NCBI GenBank assembly: GCA_041082235.1
Contig: JBDOIG010000059.1
Span: 1 to 64,000, forward strand
Source of the DNA: CALJEL01 sp041082235
GTDB taxonomy: Bacteria > Nitrospirota > Thermodesulfovibrionia > Thermodesulfovibrionales > CALJEL01
Direction of reading: 5' to 3'
DNA length: 64,000 nucleotides
Under the pieces are notes generated by a model. That model did no database searches. It saw nothing but the letters and a program-made list of their open reading frames with translations, and was not told the DNA's origin. Each line of letters opens with the position of its first letter. Within the stretch, counting starts at the first letter, position 1. The translations under genes were made by a program, and so were the position numbers. This document shows positions 1 to 8,151 of this stretch, one piece after another.

Positions 1-850
1 TTTTACCTTCTGGTTTGACTTCAAGGATATTAAGTAAACCCTCACCTGTCCCGATTATAAATCTTTTTTCTACCTCTTCTATTCTGCCAGGAACTCCTTT
101 ACCCTCTATTACGGATGCCTTCAATATTATAATCCTCTCTCCTTTTATAAAAGTCTCTGCACAGGGCCATGGGACTGTTCCTCTTATCAAATTATAAATC
201 TCCCTTGCAGGTTTATTCCAGTCAATAAGGCCATCCTCCTTTTTGAGTGGTGGTGCATAGGATGGTTCACCTTTCTGCGGGATTGGTTTAATCTTTGAGT
301 TTCTTATTCCTGATAGTGTTTCAAGGAGTAACCGAGCCCCGAGCACTGAAAGCCTTTTTGAAAGACCCATTGCATCTTCGTCTTCTCTTATCTCTGTTTT
401 TTCCTGAAGCAGGATATCCCCTGTATCAAGTCCCTCATCCATGACCATGGTGGTAACCCCGGTAAATCTCTCTCCCCTTATGATCGCCCATTGTATTGGT
501 GCAGCACCCCTGTATCTGGGAAGAAGCGATGCATGGACATTTATGGGATACCTCCCGGGTATTCTGAGTATTTCGGGAGGCAATATCTTACCATAGGCAA
601 CAACAATGATAAACTCTGGATTGTGTTTCTTAATTAAATCTATGAATTCAGGCTCTCTTATTTTTTCGGGCTGGAGGACAGGTATTCCTTTTCTTAGTGC
701 CAGTTCTTTTACAGGGATGGGTATGGGTGTCTTATCCCTTTTAAATTTCTGTGACTGTGTAACAACAAGACTGACCTCTTCTCCAGCATCAATAAGTGCC
801 TCCAGGGAAGGTACTGCAAACTCAGGGGTACCAAAAAAGATAAGGCTCAT
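1..850 (-). CDS. fmt: methionyl-tRNA formyltransferase (3' end outside window)
   Basis: Formylates Met on initiator tRNA using 10-formyl-tetrahydrofolate, in the cytoplasm. The reverse strand is open from ATG at 850 to the window edge, about 283 residues; the family is usually near 310, so about 30 C-terminal residues are missing. Seen: N-terminal LIFFGTPEFAVPSLEAL, the formyltransferase signature NVHASLLPRYRGAAPIQ at about 104-120 with the conserved Asn and His, and GLDTGDILL further on with the catalytic-type Asp. The ATG follows the def stop codon with no gap, so the pair is translationally coupled. fmt next to def is a classic arrangement. Confidence 0.96.
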   Translation of the reverse strand, partial: MSLIFFGTPEFAVPSLEALIDAGEEVSLVVTQSQKFKRDKTPIPIPVKELALRKGIPVLQPEKIREPEFIDLIKKHNPEFIIVVAYGKILPPEILRIPGRYPINVHASLLPRYRGAAPIQWAIIRGERFTGVTTMVMDEGLDTGDILLQEKTEIREDEDAMGLSKRLSVLGARLLLETLSGIRNSKIKPIPQKGEPSYAPPLKKEDGLIDWNKPAREIYNLIRGTVPWPCAETFIKGERIIILKASVIEGKGVPGRIEEVEKRFIIGTGEGLLNILEVKPEGK

Positions 851-1366
851 TTATCTCTGGAAGGTCTGCCGTCTCTCTTTAAGGAGCTGTTTTTTGAGGA
901 GCTCCCTTCTGAAGGGGCCCAGTCTATCAATAATAAGTATGCCATCAAGATGGTCTATCTCATGTTGAAATGCCCTTGCCAGAAGACCTTCTGCCTCAAT
1001 CTCCAAAGGTCTTCCATTTCTGTCAAGTCCTCTTACAATCACCCTTTCAGCTCTCTTGATAGTCACTATATGACCAGGCACACTGAGACAGCCTTCCTCA
1101 GAGTCAATACTCTGCTTTGAGAGGCTTATTTCAGGATTTATAATTGTCAGGAGGGAAGATTGACCCTCTTTGTAACCCACATCAAGCACAATAAGCCTTT
1201 TTGACACCCCTACCTGTGGAGCAGCAAGACCTATCCCCGGAGCAGCATACATGGTCTCTATCATGTCATCAATAAGGGTCTGGAGTTTACCGTTTATCTC
1301 ATCAACAGGAAGTGCCTTTCTCTTTAGGACATCTTCCGGATATTTTTTTATCTCTAATATTGCCAT
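851..1366 (-). CDS. def: peptide deformylase
   Basis: Metallo-hydrolase that removes the N-formyl group from nascent proteins. All three family motifs are visible in 171 residues: GIGLAAPQVG at 44-53, EGCLSVPG at 91-98 with metal-ligand Cys93, and HEIDH at 135-139 with two His ligands and the catalytic Glu. Length is normal. It is the first gene of the def-fmt pair. No Shine-Dalgarno precedes the ATG; instead an extended -10 lies 5 nt upstream, so the mRNA is probably leaderless. It is divergent from pcrA across only 56 bp. Confidence 0.97.
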   Translation of the reverse strand: MAILEIKKYPEDVLKRKALPVDEINGKLQTLIDDMIETMYAAPGIGLAAPQVGVSKRLIVLDVGYKEGQSSLLTIINPEISLSKQSIDSEEGCLSVPGHIVTIKRAERVIVRGLDRNGRPLEIEAEGLLARAFQHEIDHLDGILIIDRLGPFRRELLKKQLLKERRQTFQR

Positions 1367-1371
1367 AAAAA

Positions 1372-1380
1372 ATTATAACA
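1372..1380 (-). promoter_or_regulatory. extended -10 of def, leaderless
   Basis: On the minus strand the sequence reads TG-T-TATAAT, a perfect extended -10, followed by five T and then the def ATG. A start site 6-7 nt past the -10 falls on the A of the ATG. There is no ribosome binding site between them. The -35 region is not convincing, as expected for an extended -10 promoter. Confidence 0.65.
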
Positions 1381-1386
1381 TACTTC

Positions 1387-1416
1387 TTGCCTCAAGGGTT
1401 AATTTTCTGTTAAACT
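1387..1416 (+). promoter_or_regulatory. probable promoter of pcrA, leaderless
   Basis: TTGCCT at 1387-1392, an 18-nt spacer, then TAAACT at 1411-1416 preceded by TG. The hexamer ends 6 nt before the pcrA ATG at 1423, and no Shine-Dalgarno is present. A perfect TATAAT at 1419-1424 overlaps the ATG itself and cannot serve this start codon. The only intergenic space is 56 bp shared with the divergent def promoter. Confidence 0.45.
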
Positions 1417-1422
1417 TATATA

Positions 1423-3522
1423 ATGAAGGTTGCTTCATTCCTCGATGATCTGAATCCCCAGCAGCAGGAGGCCCTTTTGTGTTGTAAAGGGCCGCTCCTT
1501 GTCCTTGCAGGAGCAGGAAGTGGGAAAACAAGGGTTATCACTTATAAGTATGCCTACCTTATAAAGAATAAAAAGATACCATCTAATTCAATCCTTACTG
1601 TCACCTTTACCAATAAGGCTGCTGATGAGATGAAGTTCAGGATCAGGGATATATTGAAGATGGATTGTTCATCCACATGGATTGGGACATTCCATTCCCA
1701 GTGCAGCAGGATCCTGCGTAAAGAGATAAAGACACTTGGATATAGCCCGGATTTCTGTATATATGATGATGAAGACCAGAGCACCCTTATAAGGCAGATA
1801 CTTAAAGAATTCAAGATGTATGAGGCCCTTTATAAGGGTGTTGCTTCGCGCATAAGTTATCTCAAGGCATGTCTCATAAGCCCCGAGGAATTTCTTACAT
1901 CTGGCGATAGTTATGGTTTTGATGAGAGGCTTGCAAGGATTTACAGGAGGTATCAGGAGGAATTAAAAAAGGCTAATGCCCTTGATTTTGATGACCTTAT
2001 TTCCCTTACAGTAAGACTCTTCAAAGAGGATCAGAAGGTCCTTCAGAGATACCAGGATACCTTTTCCTACATACTTGTTGATGAGTTTCAGGATACAAAT
2101 ATAGCCCAGTATACCCTCTTGAAAATGCTTGCAGAGAGAGACAGGAATATATGTGTTGTTGGAGATGATGACCAGAGTATATATAAATTCAGGGGTGCAA
2201 ATGTAGGTAACATACCAAGATTTGAAAAGGACTTTCCTGAAAGGAAGATTGTAAAGCTTGAGAAAAATTATCGTTCCACCCAGAATATCCTTGATGTCTC
2301 AGGTGCTGTAATATCAAGAAATGTGAATAGAAAGGAAAAAAGGCTCTGGACAGACAGGGGTACCGGAGAGAAGGTATGTTATGCTATGCTGGCAAATGAG
2401 GTTGATGAGGCAAGGTATATAGCAAAGACCATCAAGGACCTCTTTCTTAAAGGGAGATACCACTTTAAAGATTTTGCAATACTTTACAGATTAAACATTC
2501 TTACGAGACCTCTTGAGGAGGCCCTGAGGGCAGAGGGTATCCCTTATAAGGTAGTAGGTGGTATAAGTTTTTATCAGAGAAAGGAGATAAAGGATATCCT
2601 TGCCTATATGAAACTCGCTGTAAACAATAATGACAATGTAAGCCTTAGAAGGATAATTAATGTGCCTCAAAGGGGTATAGGTCAGGCCACCATGTCAAAG
2701 ATAGAACATGAGGCCAAGAAAAAGGGTATAAGCCTTTTTGAGGCATTGAAGGTTATTGCGAGGTCTGATTCCGTGGTCTCGGCTACCAAAGAAAATTTAA
2801 TAGAGTTTATGAAACTTATAGAGGAGCTTACCACCCTCAGAGAGGGCAGGGCAGAGGAGATGCTCAGATTTATATTGAATGCTACAGGTTATGGGGATAG
2901 CCTTGAAGAGGAGAGGATTCAGAATATAGAGGAACTTGTCTCCTCAGCAGAGGATTACCCCGTGAGGATATTTCTTGACAGGATATCCCTTTATACAAAT
3001 CTTGATGATGTGCCAGAAGGAGATGCTGTTTCACTAATGACAATTCATATAGCTAAAGGACTTGAGTTCCCAGTTGTATTTATTATAGGGCTTGAAGAAG
3101 GGATTCTTCCTTATTTCAAGGTTGCCGAGACACCTGAAGACCTTTCTGAAGAAAGGCGGCTCTTTTATGTTGGAATGACGAGGGCAAAAGACCTTTTATT
3201 CCTCACTACGGCGAAACAGAGGCGACTTTATTCCAAGCTTCAGCAGCAGGAACCGTCAAGGTTTATTAAGGATATCCCGGGAGACTGTTGCTATTTCTTT
3301 GAAAAGATAAGAGATAGTGTGGTCAGTCCAAAGCGTAAAGAGGCAGTTGTTGCTGAGATTCCTTATCCAGCAGGTTGCAGGGTCAGACATCCCAAATGGG
3401 GTATAGGGGTTGTGAGGGATTGTTATGGTGAAGGAGATGATAAAAAGATAATGGTTAATTTCCCCTCTGTAGGCATAAAGAGACTTGCTGTAAAGTTTGC
3501 AAATCTGGAGAGGCTCGGATGA
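1423..3522 (+). CDS. pcrA: UvrD/PcrA-type 3'-5' DNA helicase
   Basis: Superfamily 1A ATP-dependent helicase for nucleotide excision repair, mismatch repair or removal of blocked replication intermediates. Seen in 699 residues: Q-motif NPQQQEAL near 11, Walker A AGAGSGKT at 29-36, TFTNKAADEM, Walker B VDEFQDT at 219-225, QSIYKFRGA at 251-259, TIHIAKGLEFPVVF and FYVGMTRAKDLL in the 2A/2B half. The C-terminal VRHPKWGIGVVRDCYGEG is the Tudor-like tail typical of PcrA. Its stop overlaps the gatC start (ATGA). RecB-like nuclease motifs are absent, so it is a stand-alone helicase. Confidence 0.95.
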   Translation: MKVASFLDDLNPQQQEALLCCKGPLLVLAGAGSGKTRVITYKYAYLIKNKKIPSNSILTVTFTNKAADEMKFRIRDILKMDCSSTWIGTFHSQCSRILRKEIKTLGYSPDFCIYDDEDQSTLIRQILKEFKMYEALYKGVASRISYLKACLISPEEFLTSGDSYGFDERLARIYRRYQEELKKANALDFDDLISLTVRLFKEDQKVLQRYQDTFSYILVDEFQDTNIAQYTLLKMLAERDRNICVVGDDDQSIYKFRGANVGNIPRFEKDFPERKIVKLEKNYRSTQNILDVSGAVISRNVNRKEKRLWTDRGTGEKVCYAMLANEVDEARYIAKTIKDLFLKGRYHFKDFAILYRLNILTRPLEEALRAEGIPYKVVGGISFYQRKEIKDILAYMKLAVNNNDNVSLRRIINVPQRGIGQATMSKIEHEAKKKGISLFEALKVIARSDSVVSATKENLIEFMKLIEELTTLREGRAEEMLRFILNATGYGDSLEEERIQNIEELVSSAEDYPVRIFLDRISLYTNLDDVPEGDAVSLMTIHIAKGLEFPVVFIIGLEEGILPYFKVAETPEDLSEERRLFYVGMTRAKDLLFLTTAKQRRLYSKLQQQEPSRFIKDIPGDCCYFFEKIRDSVVSPKRKEAVVAEIPYPAGCRVRHPKWGIGVVRDCYGEGDDKKIMVNFPSVGIKRLAVKFANLERLG

Positions 3523-3806
3523 AGATATCCCTTAAAGAGGTCAGCCATATAGCACATCTGGCTAGGCTTCATCTTACTGATGAAGAGATGGAGAAGTTTT
3601 CCCATCAGTTAAGCAATATCCTCAGTTATATGGAAAAGCTAAATGAGCTTGATACATCAAATATAGAGCCCACCTCCCATGTTATGCCTCTCAAGAATGT
3701 GTTCAGGGAGGATAAGATTTCTTCATGCCTTTCTCCTCAGGACGCCCTGAAAAATGCACCTGATAGGGCAGATAACTTTTTCAGGGTACCAAGGATAATA
3801 GAATAG
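3519..3806 (+). CDS. gatC: Asp-tRNA(Asn)/Glu-tRNA(Gln) amidotransferase subunit C
   Basis: Small stabilising subunit of the GatCAB amidotransferase, which converts mischarged Glu-tRNA(Gln) and Asp-tRNA(Asn) to the cognate forms. The 95 residues show the family pattern: HIAHLARLHLTDEEMEKF at the start, then NILSYMEKLNELDTSNIEPT and the C-terminal RADNFFRVPRII. It overlaps the pcrA stop by 4 nt. gatA and gatB are not in this window. Its presence implies that the gltX product at 19869 may also charge tRNA(Gln). Confidence 0.95.
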   Translation: MKISLKEVSHIAHLARLHLTDEEMEKFSHQLSNILSYMEKLNELDTSNIEPTSHVMPLKNVFREDKISSCLSPQDALKNAPDRADNFFRVPRIIE

Positions 3807-3811
3807 AAATT

Positions 3812-4174
3812 ATGCTACGCTGTGTCCTGAGGTCAAAGATCCACATGGCTACAGTTACAGAGAGTAACCTCTTTTATGAGGGGAGCATAACCATTGACAG
3901 AGACATAATGGACAAGGCAGGCCTTGTCCCCTATGAACAGGTCATGGTAAGCAACCTCAACAATGGTGAACGCTTTGAGACCTATGTGATTGAGGGTAAA
4001 AGGGGTTCAGGTATTATTGGCCTCAATGGTCCTACAGCAAGAAAGGGTATGGCGGGTGACAGGATTATAATCTTCAGCTATACCTATCTTGAAGAAAAAG
4101 AAATAGAAAACTTCAGACCGAGGATCATAATCCTTGATGAATCAAACAGGATAGTGGAAGTCAAGCAGGAATGA
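3812..4174 (+). CDS. panD: aspartate 1-decarboxylase proenzyme
   Basis: Makes beta-alanine from aspartate for pantothenate and CoA. It is pyruvoyl-dependent: the chain self-cleaves at Gly24-Ser25, visible in FYEGSITID, and Ser25 becomes the pyruvoyl group. The N-terminus MLRCVLRSKIHMATVT matches the family, which supports the start at 3812 although no clear Shine-Dalgarno precedes it. Length 120 is normal (about 115-130). It lies 5 nt after gatC, so co-transcription is likely. Confidence 0.95.
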   Translation: MLRCVLRSKIHMATVTESNLFYEGSITIDRDIMDKAGLVPYEQVMVSNLNNGERFETYVIEGKRGSGIIGLNGPTARKGMAGDRIIIFSYTYLEEKEIENFRPRIIILDESNRIVEVKQE

Positions 4175-4181
4175 AGGGGGG

Positions 4182-4208
4182 CCCAAAAATTTGATAAATT
4201 TTTTGGGG
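4182..4208. repeat. AT-rich palindrome before argS
   Basis: CCCAAAAATTT at 4182-4192 pairs with AAATTTTTTGGG after a 3-nt loop (one extra T in the right arm), between panD and argS. It resembles the palindrome inside the repeat copy near 19650. It may act as a weak terminator for panD or as an mRNA hairpin ahead of argS; the U-tract is within the stem, not after it. It belongs to the small-palindrome family described in the findings. Confidence 0.6.
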
Positions 4209-4216
4209 TACCGGTA

Positions 4217-5851
4217 ATGATAGAGGCAATAGAGGAATTAGAAGGGGTTATAAAGGAAATCGCACCTATTTCAGTGGTAGAGATAGAGGTTCCTCCGCAG
4301 GAGGAGTTGGGTGATATATCTACACCACAGGCAATGACCCTTGCAAAGACCCTGAAAAAACCTCCAAAGACAATAGCCTCTGAGATAATAGATAGATTAA
4401 GCAGTTCAGAGATCTTTCAGTCAGCAGAGATTGCAGGTCCTGGTTTTATAAATCTGAGATTTTCTGATGCCTATCTTGAGGGCTGGCTAAAAAGGGTTTT
4501 AAGGGGCGAGCAGTCTGCCCTTATAAGAAAGGTCAGTCAACCAAAAAAGATAAATGTTGAATTCGTGAGTGCAAATCCTACTGGACCCCTTCATCTCGGC
4601 CATGGACGGGGGGCTGCTACTGGTATGGCTATTGTTAATCTTTTAAGAAAGGCCGGTAATTCTGTAATTGCTGAATATTATATAAACGATGCGGGAAGGC
4701 AGGTGCGTCTGCTTGGAGAGAGTGTCTTTGCAAGATACAAGGAGCTTCTCGGCATTAAATACCCCTTTCCAGATGATGGATACAGAGGTGATTATGTAAG
4801 GGAGATTGCCCTCAAGATATTAAATACAACAGGTTCTCTATACAAAGAGTCATCTTTTGAGGAGGTCTCAGCATTTTTCATAAAAAACTCTGTAGAGATG
4901 ATGATGGAAAGGATAAAGGAGGACCTTCATGCCTTTGGTGTTTCCTTTGATACTTATGAAAGTGAAAGAGAATTATATATAAATGGTGATGTAGAGAAGG
5001 CTATTGAGTTCCTGAGATCAAGGGGTTATCTTTATGAGAAGGATGGTGCCCTGTGGTTTGCCTCTTCAAGATTTGGTGATGATAAAGACAGGGTTTTAAA
5101 AAAGAGTGATGGAGACTATACCTATTTTAGCTCTGACATAGCTTATCATAAAAAGAAGATTGACAGGGGGTTTGATCTCCTAATAAATATCTGGGGGGCT
5201 GACCATCATGGATATATACCGAGGCTCAGGGCTGTGTTGAAGGCACTTTCCTATCCTGAAGATAGATTGAAGGTGCACCTTGTTCAGATGGTGAATCTTT
5301 TGAGATCAGGAAAACCTGTCCAGATGTCAAAACGGGCAGGGGAGTTTGTAACCTTAAAAGAGATAATGGATGAGGTTGGTGTTGATAGCACAAAGTTCAT
5401 ATTTCTCACAAGAAGTCCTGATAGCCATCTTGATTTTGATATAGAGGTAGCAAAAAAGCAATCCTCTGAAAATCCTGTTTACTATGTTCAGTATGCCTAT
5501 GCAAGGGTGATGAGCATATTCAGATATGCGGAGGAGCAGGGCATAGGGCAGGATGAGCTCAGGGATGTAAGGATAGGGCTTCTCGGACTGGAGGAGGAAA
5601 GGAGGCTTATTAAAAAGCTTATCCATTATCCACTTATATTTGAAAAGGCACTCAGGAGTCTTGAACCTCACAGGATCACCTTCTATCTTCAGGACCTTGC
5701 GGGACTATTTCATTCCTATTACAATAAATATAGATTTGTTAATGAAGATAAAGACCTAACAAGTGCAAGGCTTTGTCTTGCAAAGATAACAGGGATAATA
5801 CTGAAAGATGGACTTGAGATACTGGGTGTCAATGCACCAGAAAGGATGTGA
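4217..5851 (+). CDS. argS: arginyl-tRNA synthetase
   Basis: Class I synthetase charging tRNA(Arg). Seen: ArgRS N-terminal tRNA-binding region, ANPTGPLHLGHGRG with HLGH at 126-129 (HIGH motif), YYINDAGRQVRLLGESV, WGADHHGYIPR, the KMSKS equivalent QMSKR near 370, and the alpha-helical anticodon-binding domain at the end. 544 residues is normal for the shorter ArgRS type. Its last codons overlap the start region of hpt. The AT-rich palindrome at 4182-4208 lies in its leader. Confidence 0.96.
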   Translation: MIEAIEELEGVIKEIAPISVVEIEVPPQEELGDISTPQAMTLAKTLKKPPKTIASEIIDRLSSSEIFQSAEIAGPGFINLRFSDAYLEGWLKRVLRGEQSALIRKVSQPKKINVEFVSANPTGPLHLGHGRGAATGMAIVNLLRKAGNSVIAEYYINDAGRQVRLLGESVFARYKELLGIKYPFPDDGYRGDYVREIALKILNTTGSLYKESSFEEVSAFFIKNSVEMMMERIKEDLHAFGVSFDTYESERELYINGDVEKAIEFLRSRGYLYEKDGALWFASSRFGDDKDRVLKKSDGDYTYFSSDIAYHKKKIDRGFDLLINIWGADHHGYIPRLRAVLKALSYPEDRLKVHLVQMVNLLRSGKPVQMSKRAGEFVTLKEIMDEVGVDSTKFIFLTRSPDSHLDFDIEVAKKQSSENPVYYVQYAYARVMSIFRYAEEQGIGQDELRDVRIGLLGLEEERRLIKKLIHYPLIFEKALRSLEPHRITFYLQDLAGLFHSYYNKYRFVNEDKDLTSARLCLAKITGIILKDGLEILGVNAPERM

Positions 5852-5853
5852 CC

Positions 5854-6381
5854 ATGGTTGTAGGTAAACCACTTTTTACACCAGAACAGATCCAGGAAAG
5901 GGTGAAGGCAATAGCAGAGGAAATCACAAGGGATTATACGGGAAAGGAGATACTTGCAGTTGGAATTCTCAAAGGAGCCTTTATGTTTTTTTCTGACCTT
6001 GTGAGGCAGATCAGGGTTCCTATTACAGTAGATTTTATAATAGCCTCAAGTTATGTAAAGACACAGACAACAGGAGAGGTAAGGGTATATTATGATGTGA
6101 GGGAACCACTTGAGGGAAAAAATGTCCTTCTCATAGAGGATATTGTTGATACCGGTATTACCCTTAATTTTATAAGGGAACGAATACTGCAGAGGTCACC
6201 TGAAAGCCTGAAGATCTGTGCCTTTCTTGACAAAAAGGAGAGGCGCATAGTTGATGTGCCGATTGATTACAAAGGTTTTGTGATACCAAATGAATATGTA
6301 GTGGGCTATGGTCTTGATTATGACAATAAATATAGAAACCTTCCATATATAGCAATATTTAAAAAGAGTATGAACATTTGA
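5854..6381 (+). CDS. hpt: hypoxanthine phosphoribosyltransferase
   Basis: Purine salvage: transfers phosphoribose from PRPP to hypoxanthine or guanine. The PRPP-binding loop VLLIEDIVDTGITL is clear, as are the N-terminal AVGILKGAFMFFSDLVRQI and the C-terminal FVIPNEYVVGYGLDYDNKYRNLP, both diagnostic of the bacterial HPRT family. A GTG at 5848 is possible, but AAAGGA at 5841-5846 is 7 nt from the ATG at 5854, so that start is preferred. It directly follows argS. Confidence 0.94.
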   Translation: MVVGKPLFTPEQIQERVKAIAEEITRDYTGKEILAVGILKGAFMFFSDLVRQIRVPITVDFIIASSYVKTQTTGEVRVYYDVREPLEGKNVLLIEDIVDTGITLNFIRERILQRSPESLKICAFLDKKERRIVDVPIDYKGFVIPNEYVVGYGLDYDNKYRNLPYIAIFKKSMNI

Positions 6382-6410
6382 GGGGCTTCGCCTCTCAAAG
6401 GAGTGGAGCC
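6380..6410 (+). repeat. small palindrome carrying the queD ribosome binding site
   Basis: GAGGGGCTTCGCCTCTC forms a short stem with a CTTCG-type loop, immediately followed by AAAGGAGTGG, the Shine-Dalgarno of queD. The same GGGCTTCG-type palindrome recurs near 17590, 23110 and 23170. Its position between hpt and queD could let the hairpin tune queD translation. Confidence 0.6.
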
Positions 6411-6782
6411 ATGTATGAGCTCATGATTGAAGATACCTTTTCAGCAGCCCATCAATTAAGGGGATACAAGGGTGAGTGTGAAAAACTTCACGGTCATAAC
6501 TGGAGGGTTCAGGTTTATGTAGTTGCTGACAGGCTCAATGAGATAGATATAGCAATAGATTTTCATGAACTTAAAGATTATCTTAATGAGATTCTTTCTC
6601 TGCTTGACCATAGATTTCTCAATGATGTCTTCCCCTTTACAGAAAAGAATCCATCTTCAGAGAACATTGCAAAATGGATATTTGATTCTATGAAAAAAAA
6701 GCTTCAGAGAGATGATGTGCGGATTATAGCCGTAACAGTATGGGAATCTGATACCGCATCAGCAACATATTATGAAGACTGA
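6411..6782 (+). CDS. queD: 6-carboxytetrahydropterin synthase / 6-pyruvoyl-tetrahydropterin synthase family
   Basis: Likely makes 6-carboxy-tetrahydropterin from dihydroneopterin triphosphate in queuosine/7-deazaguanine synthesis. Zinc ligands His14, His27 and His29 and catalytic Cys23 are visible in FSAAHQLRGYKGECEKLHGHNW-type sequence near the start, and the C-terminal VTVWESDTASATY carries the conserved Glu. 123 residues is typical. The ATG at 6411 has AAAGGAG 5-10 nt upstream; an upstream TTG frame extension would overlap the palindrome and is rejected. The other que genes are not in the window. Confidence 0.9.
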   Translation: MYELMIEDTFSAAHQLRGYKGECEKLHGHNWRVQVYVVADRLNEIDIAIDFHELKDYLNEILSLLDHRFLNDVFPFTEKNPSSENIAKWIFDSMKKKLQRDDVRIIAVTVWESDTASATYYED

Positions 6783-8148
6783 AAAATTCATTTCATCCAT
6801 GGCGAAAATATCTGGCACCCCAGCAGTTGAGGAGATATTCAAAAAGGCAAAGTCAGATGGAGTAAACCTGGTAGAGATTTATATCATAGAGGGGAAGAAT
6901 GTATCTGTCGAGGTAAAGGCTCAGGATGTGGAGGCCTTTGAGGATGCAGTCTTTTCCGGGTATGGTATAAGGGTGATTTATAATAACAGGCTTGGTTTTT
7001 CCTATTCAACAAATCCTGATGAGGCAGGCAATGTCCTTTTAAAGGCCATTGAGTCCTCAAGATTTGTCTCTTCAGATGAATACCTCTCCTTGCCAGAACC
7101 TTCTGGTTTTCATCATAACATAGAGATTTATGATCCCGGGATTGAGAATATTGAAAAAGATTTTATCCTAAATGCTGCTATGGAGCTTGAAGGCTCTGCC
7201 CTTTCCTTTGACAGGAGGATAAAAAAGACCAGAAAGGCCTCTGTTGCACTTTCAAAGGTGAATACCACAATCGTGAGTTCCCGGGGCATGAATGTCTCCT
7301 GTGCGTCCACATCTATAACAGGCCAGATCATGGTTGTTGCTGAGGAGGCTCAAGAGGCCCAGAGTGCGTGGGAATTTGAAGGAAGCAGGTTTCTGGATGA
7401 TATTTCATTTAAAGATATAGGAGAAAGGGCAGCAAAAAAGGCAATATCTTTGCTTGGCTCAAGGAGGCTTTCCTCAAGAAAGGCAGCGGTGCTTTTTGAT
7501 CCTGCGGTGGCGTCAGAATTTCTCGGCTTTCTTTCTTCTTCCTTTTTAGCAGATCAGGTAATAAAGGGAAAGTCCATGCTTGCTGGAAGGCTTGGTGAGA
7601 TGGTCTTTAGTCCTTTAATTGATATTATAGACAATGCCCTTCTCTCAAGGAGGCTTGGTTCAAGACCTTTTGATGCAGAAGGAGTTGTCTCAAAGATTAA
7701 TAACCTTATATCAGCCGGTAGGCTTCAGGGTTATCTTCACAATACTTATACAGCAAGAAGACTTTCAGCAAAAAATACATCCAGTGCCACTAGGCATGGA
7801 TACGCTGATGTGCCTTCTGTTGGTATTTCCAATCTCTACATAGCCCCATCAGAAAGGACCGGGGCAATCCCTCTTTCTGAATTGATGGCATCTGAACCAG
7901 GGATGCTCTATGTCCTTGATGTTATGGGTATGCACACAGGTAATCCTGTGACAGGTGATTTTTCTGTTGGAGTTTCTGGATTGTGGATAGAAAAGGGTAA
8001 GCCAGCATTCCCTGTGAAGGAGGTTATGATTGCTGGCAATGTCATAGACCTTTTTGGTAAAGTAATTGCTATAGGAGATGATTTAAGATTTTATGGGAAT
8101 ACAGGCAGTCCCCATATCCTTTTCAGGGATGTAGATATCAGTGGATAG
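6772..8148 (+). CDS. pmbA: TldD/PmbA family protease, PmbA-like subunit
   Basis: Probable partner subunit of a TldD/TldE-type metalloprotease, known for maturing or degrading unfolded peptides. Family features: the N-terminal region with VEIYIIEGKNVSVEVKA, VFSGYGIRVIYNNRLGFSYST, and the C-terminal VSVGVSGLWIEKGK and GNVIDLFGKVIAIGDDLRF. No HExxxH zinc motif is seen, which fits the PmbA rather than the TldD subunit. The start at 6772 overlaps queD by 11 nt; an in-frame ATG at 6799 is an alternative. No tldD gene lies in this window. Confidence 0.9.
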   Translation: MKTEKFISSMAKISGTPAVEEIFKKAKSDGVNLVEIYIIEGKNVSVEVKAQDVEAFEDAVFSGYGIRVIYNNRLGFSYSTNPDEAGNVLLKAIESSRFVSSDEYLSLPEPSGFHHNIEIYDPGIENIEKDFILNAAMELEGSALSFDRRIKKTRKASVALSKVNTTIVSSRGMNVSCASTSITGQIMVVAEEAQEAQSAWEFEGSRFLDDISFKDIGERAAKKAISLLGSRRLSSRKAAVLFDPAVASEFLGFLSSSFLADQVIKGKSMLAGRLGEMVFSPLIDIIDNALLSRRLGSRPFDAEGVVSKINNLISAGRLQGYLHNTYTARRLSAKNTSSATRHGYADVPSVGISNLYIAPSERTGAIPLSELMASEPGMLYVLDVMGMHTGNPVTGDFSVGVSGLWIEKGKPAFPVKEVMIAGNVIDLFGKVIAIGDDLRFYGNTGSPHILFRDVDISG

Positions 8149-8151
8149 CCT

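Noticed and set aside
1419..1424. Perfect TATAAT overlapping the pcrA ATG as its promoter
   Set aside because: Transcription from it would start inside the gene beyond the only plausible start codon.
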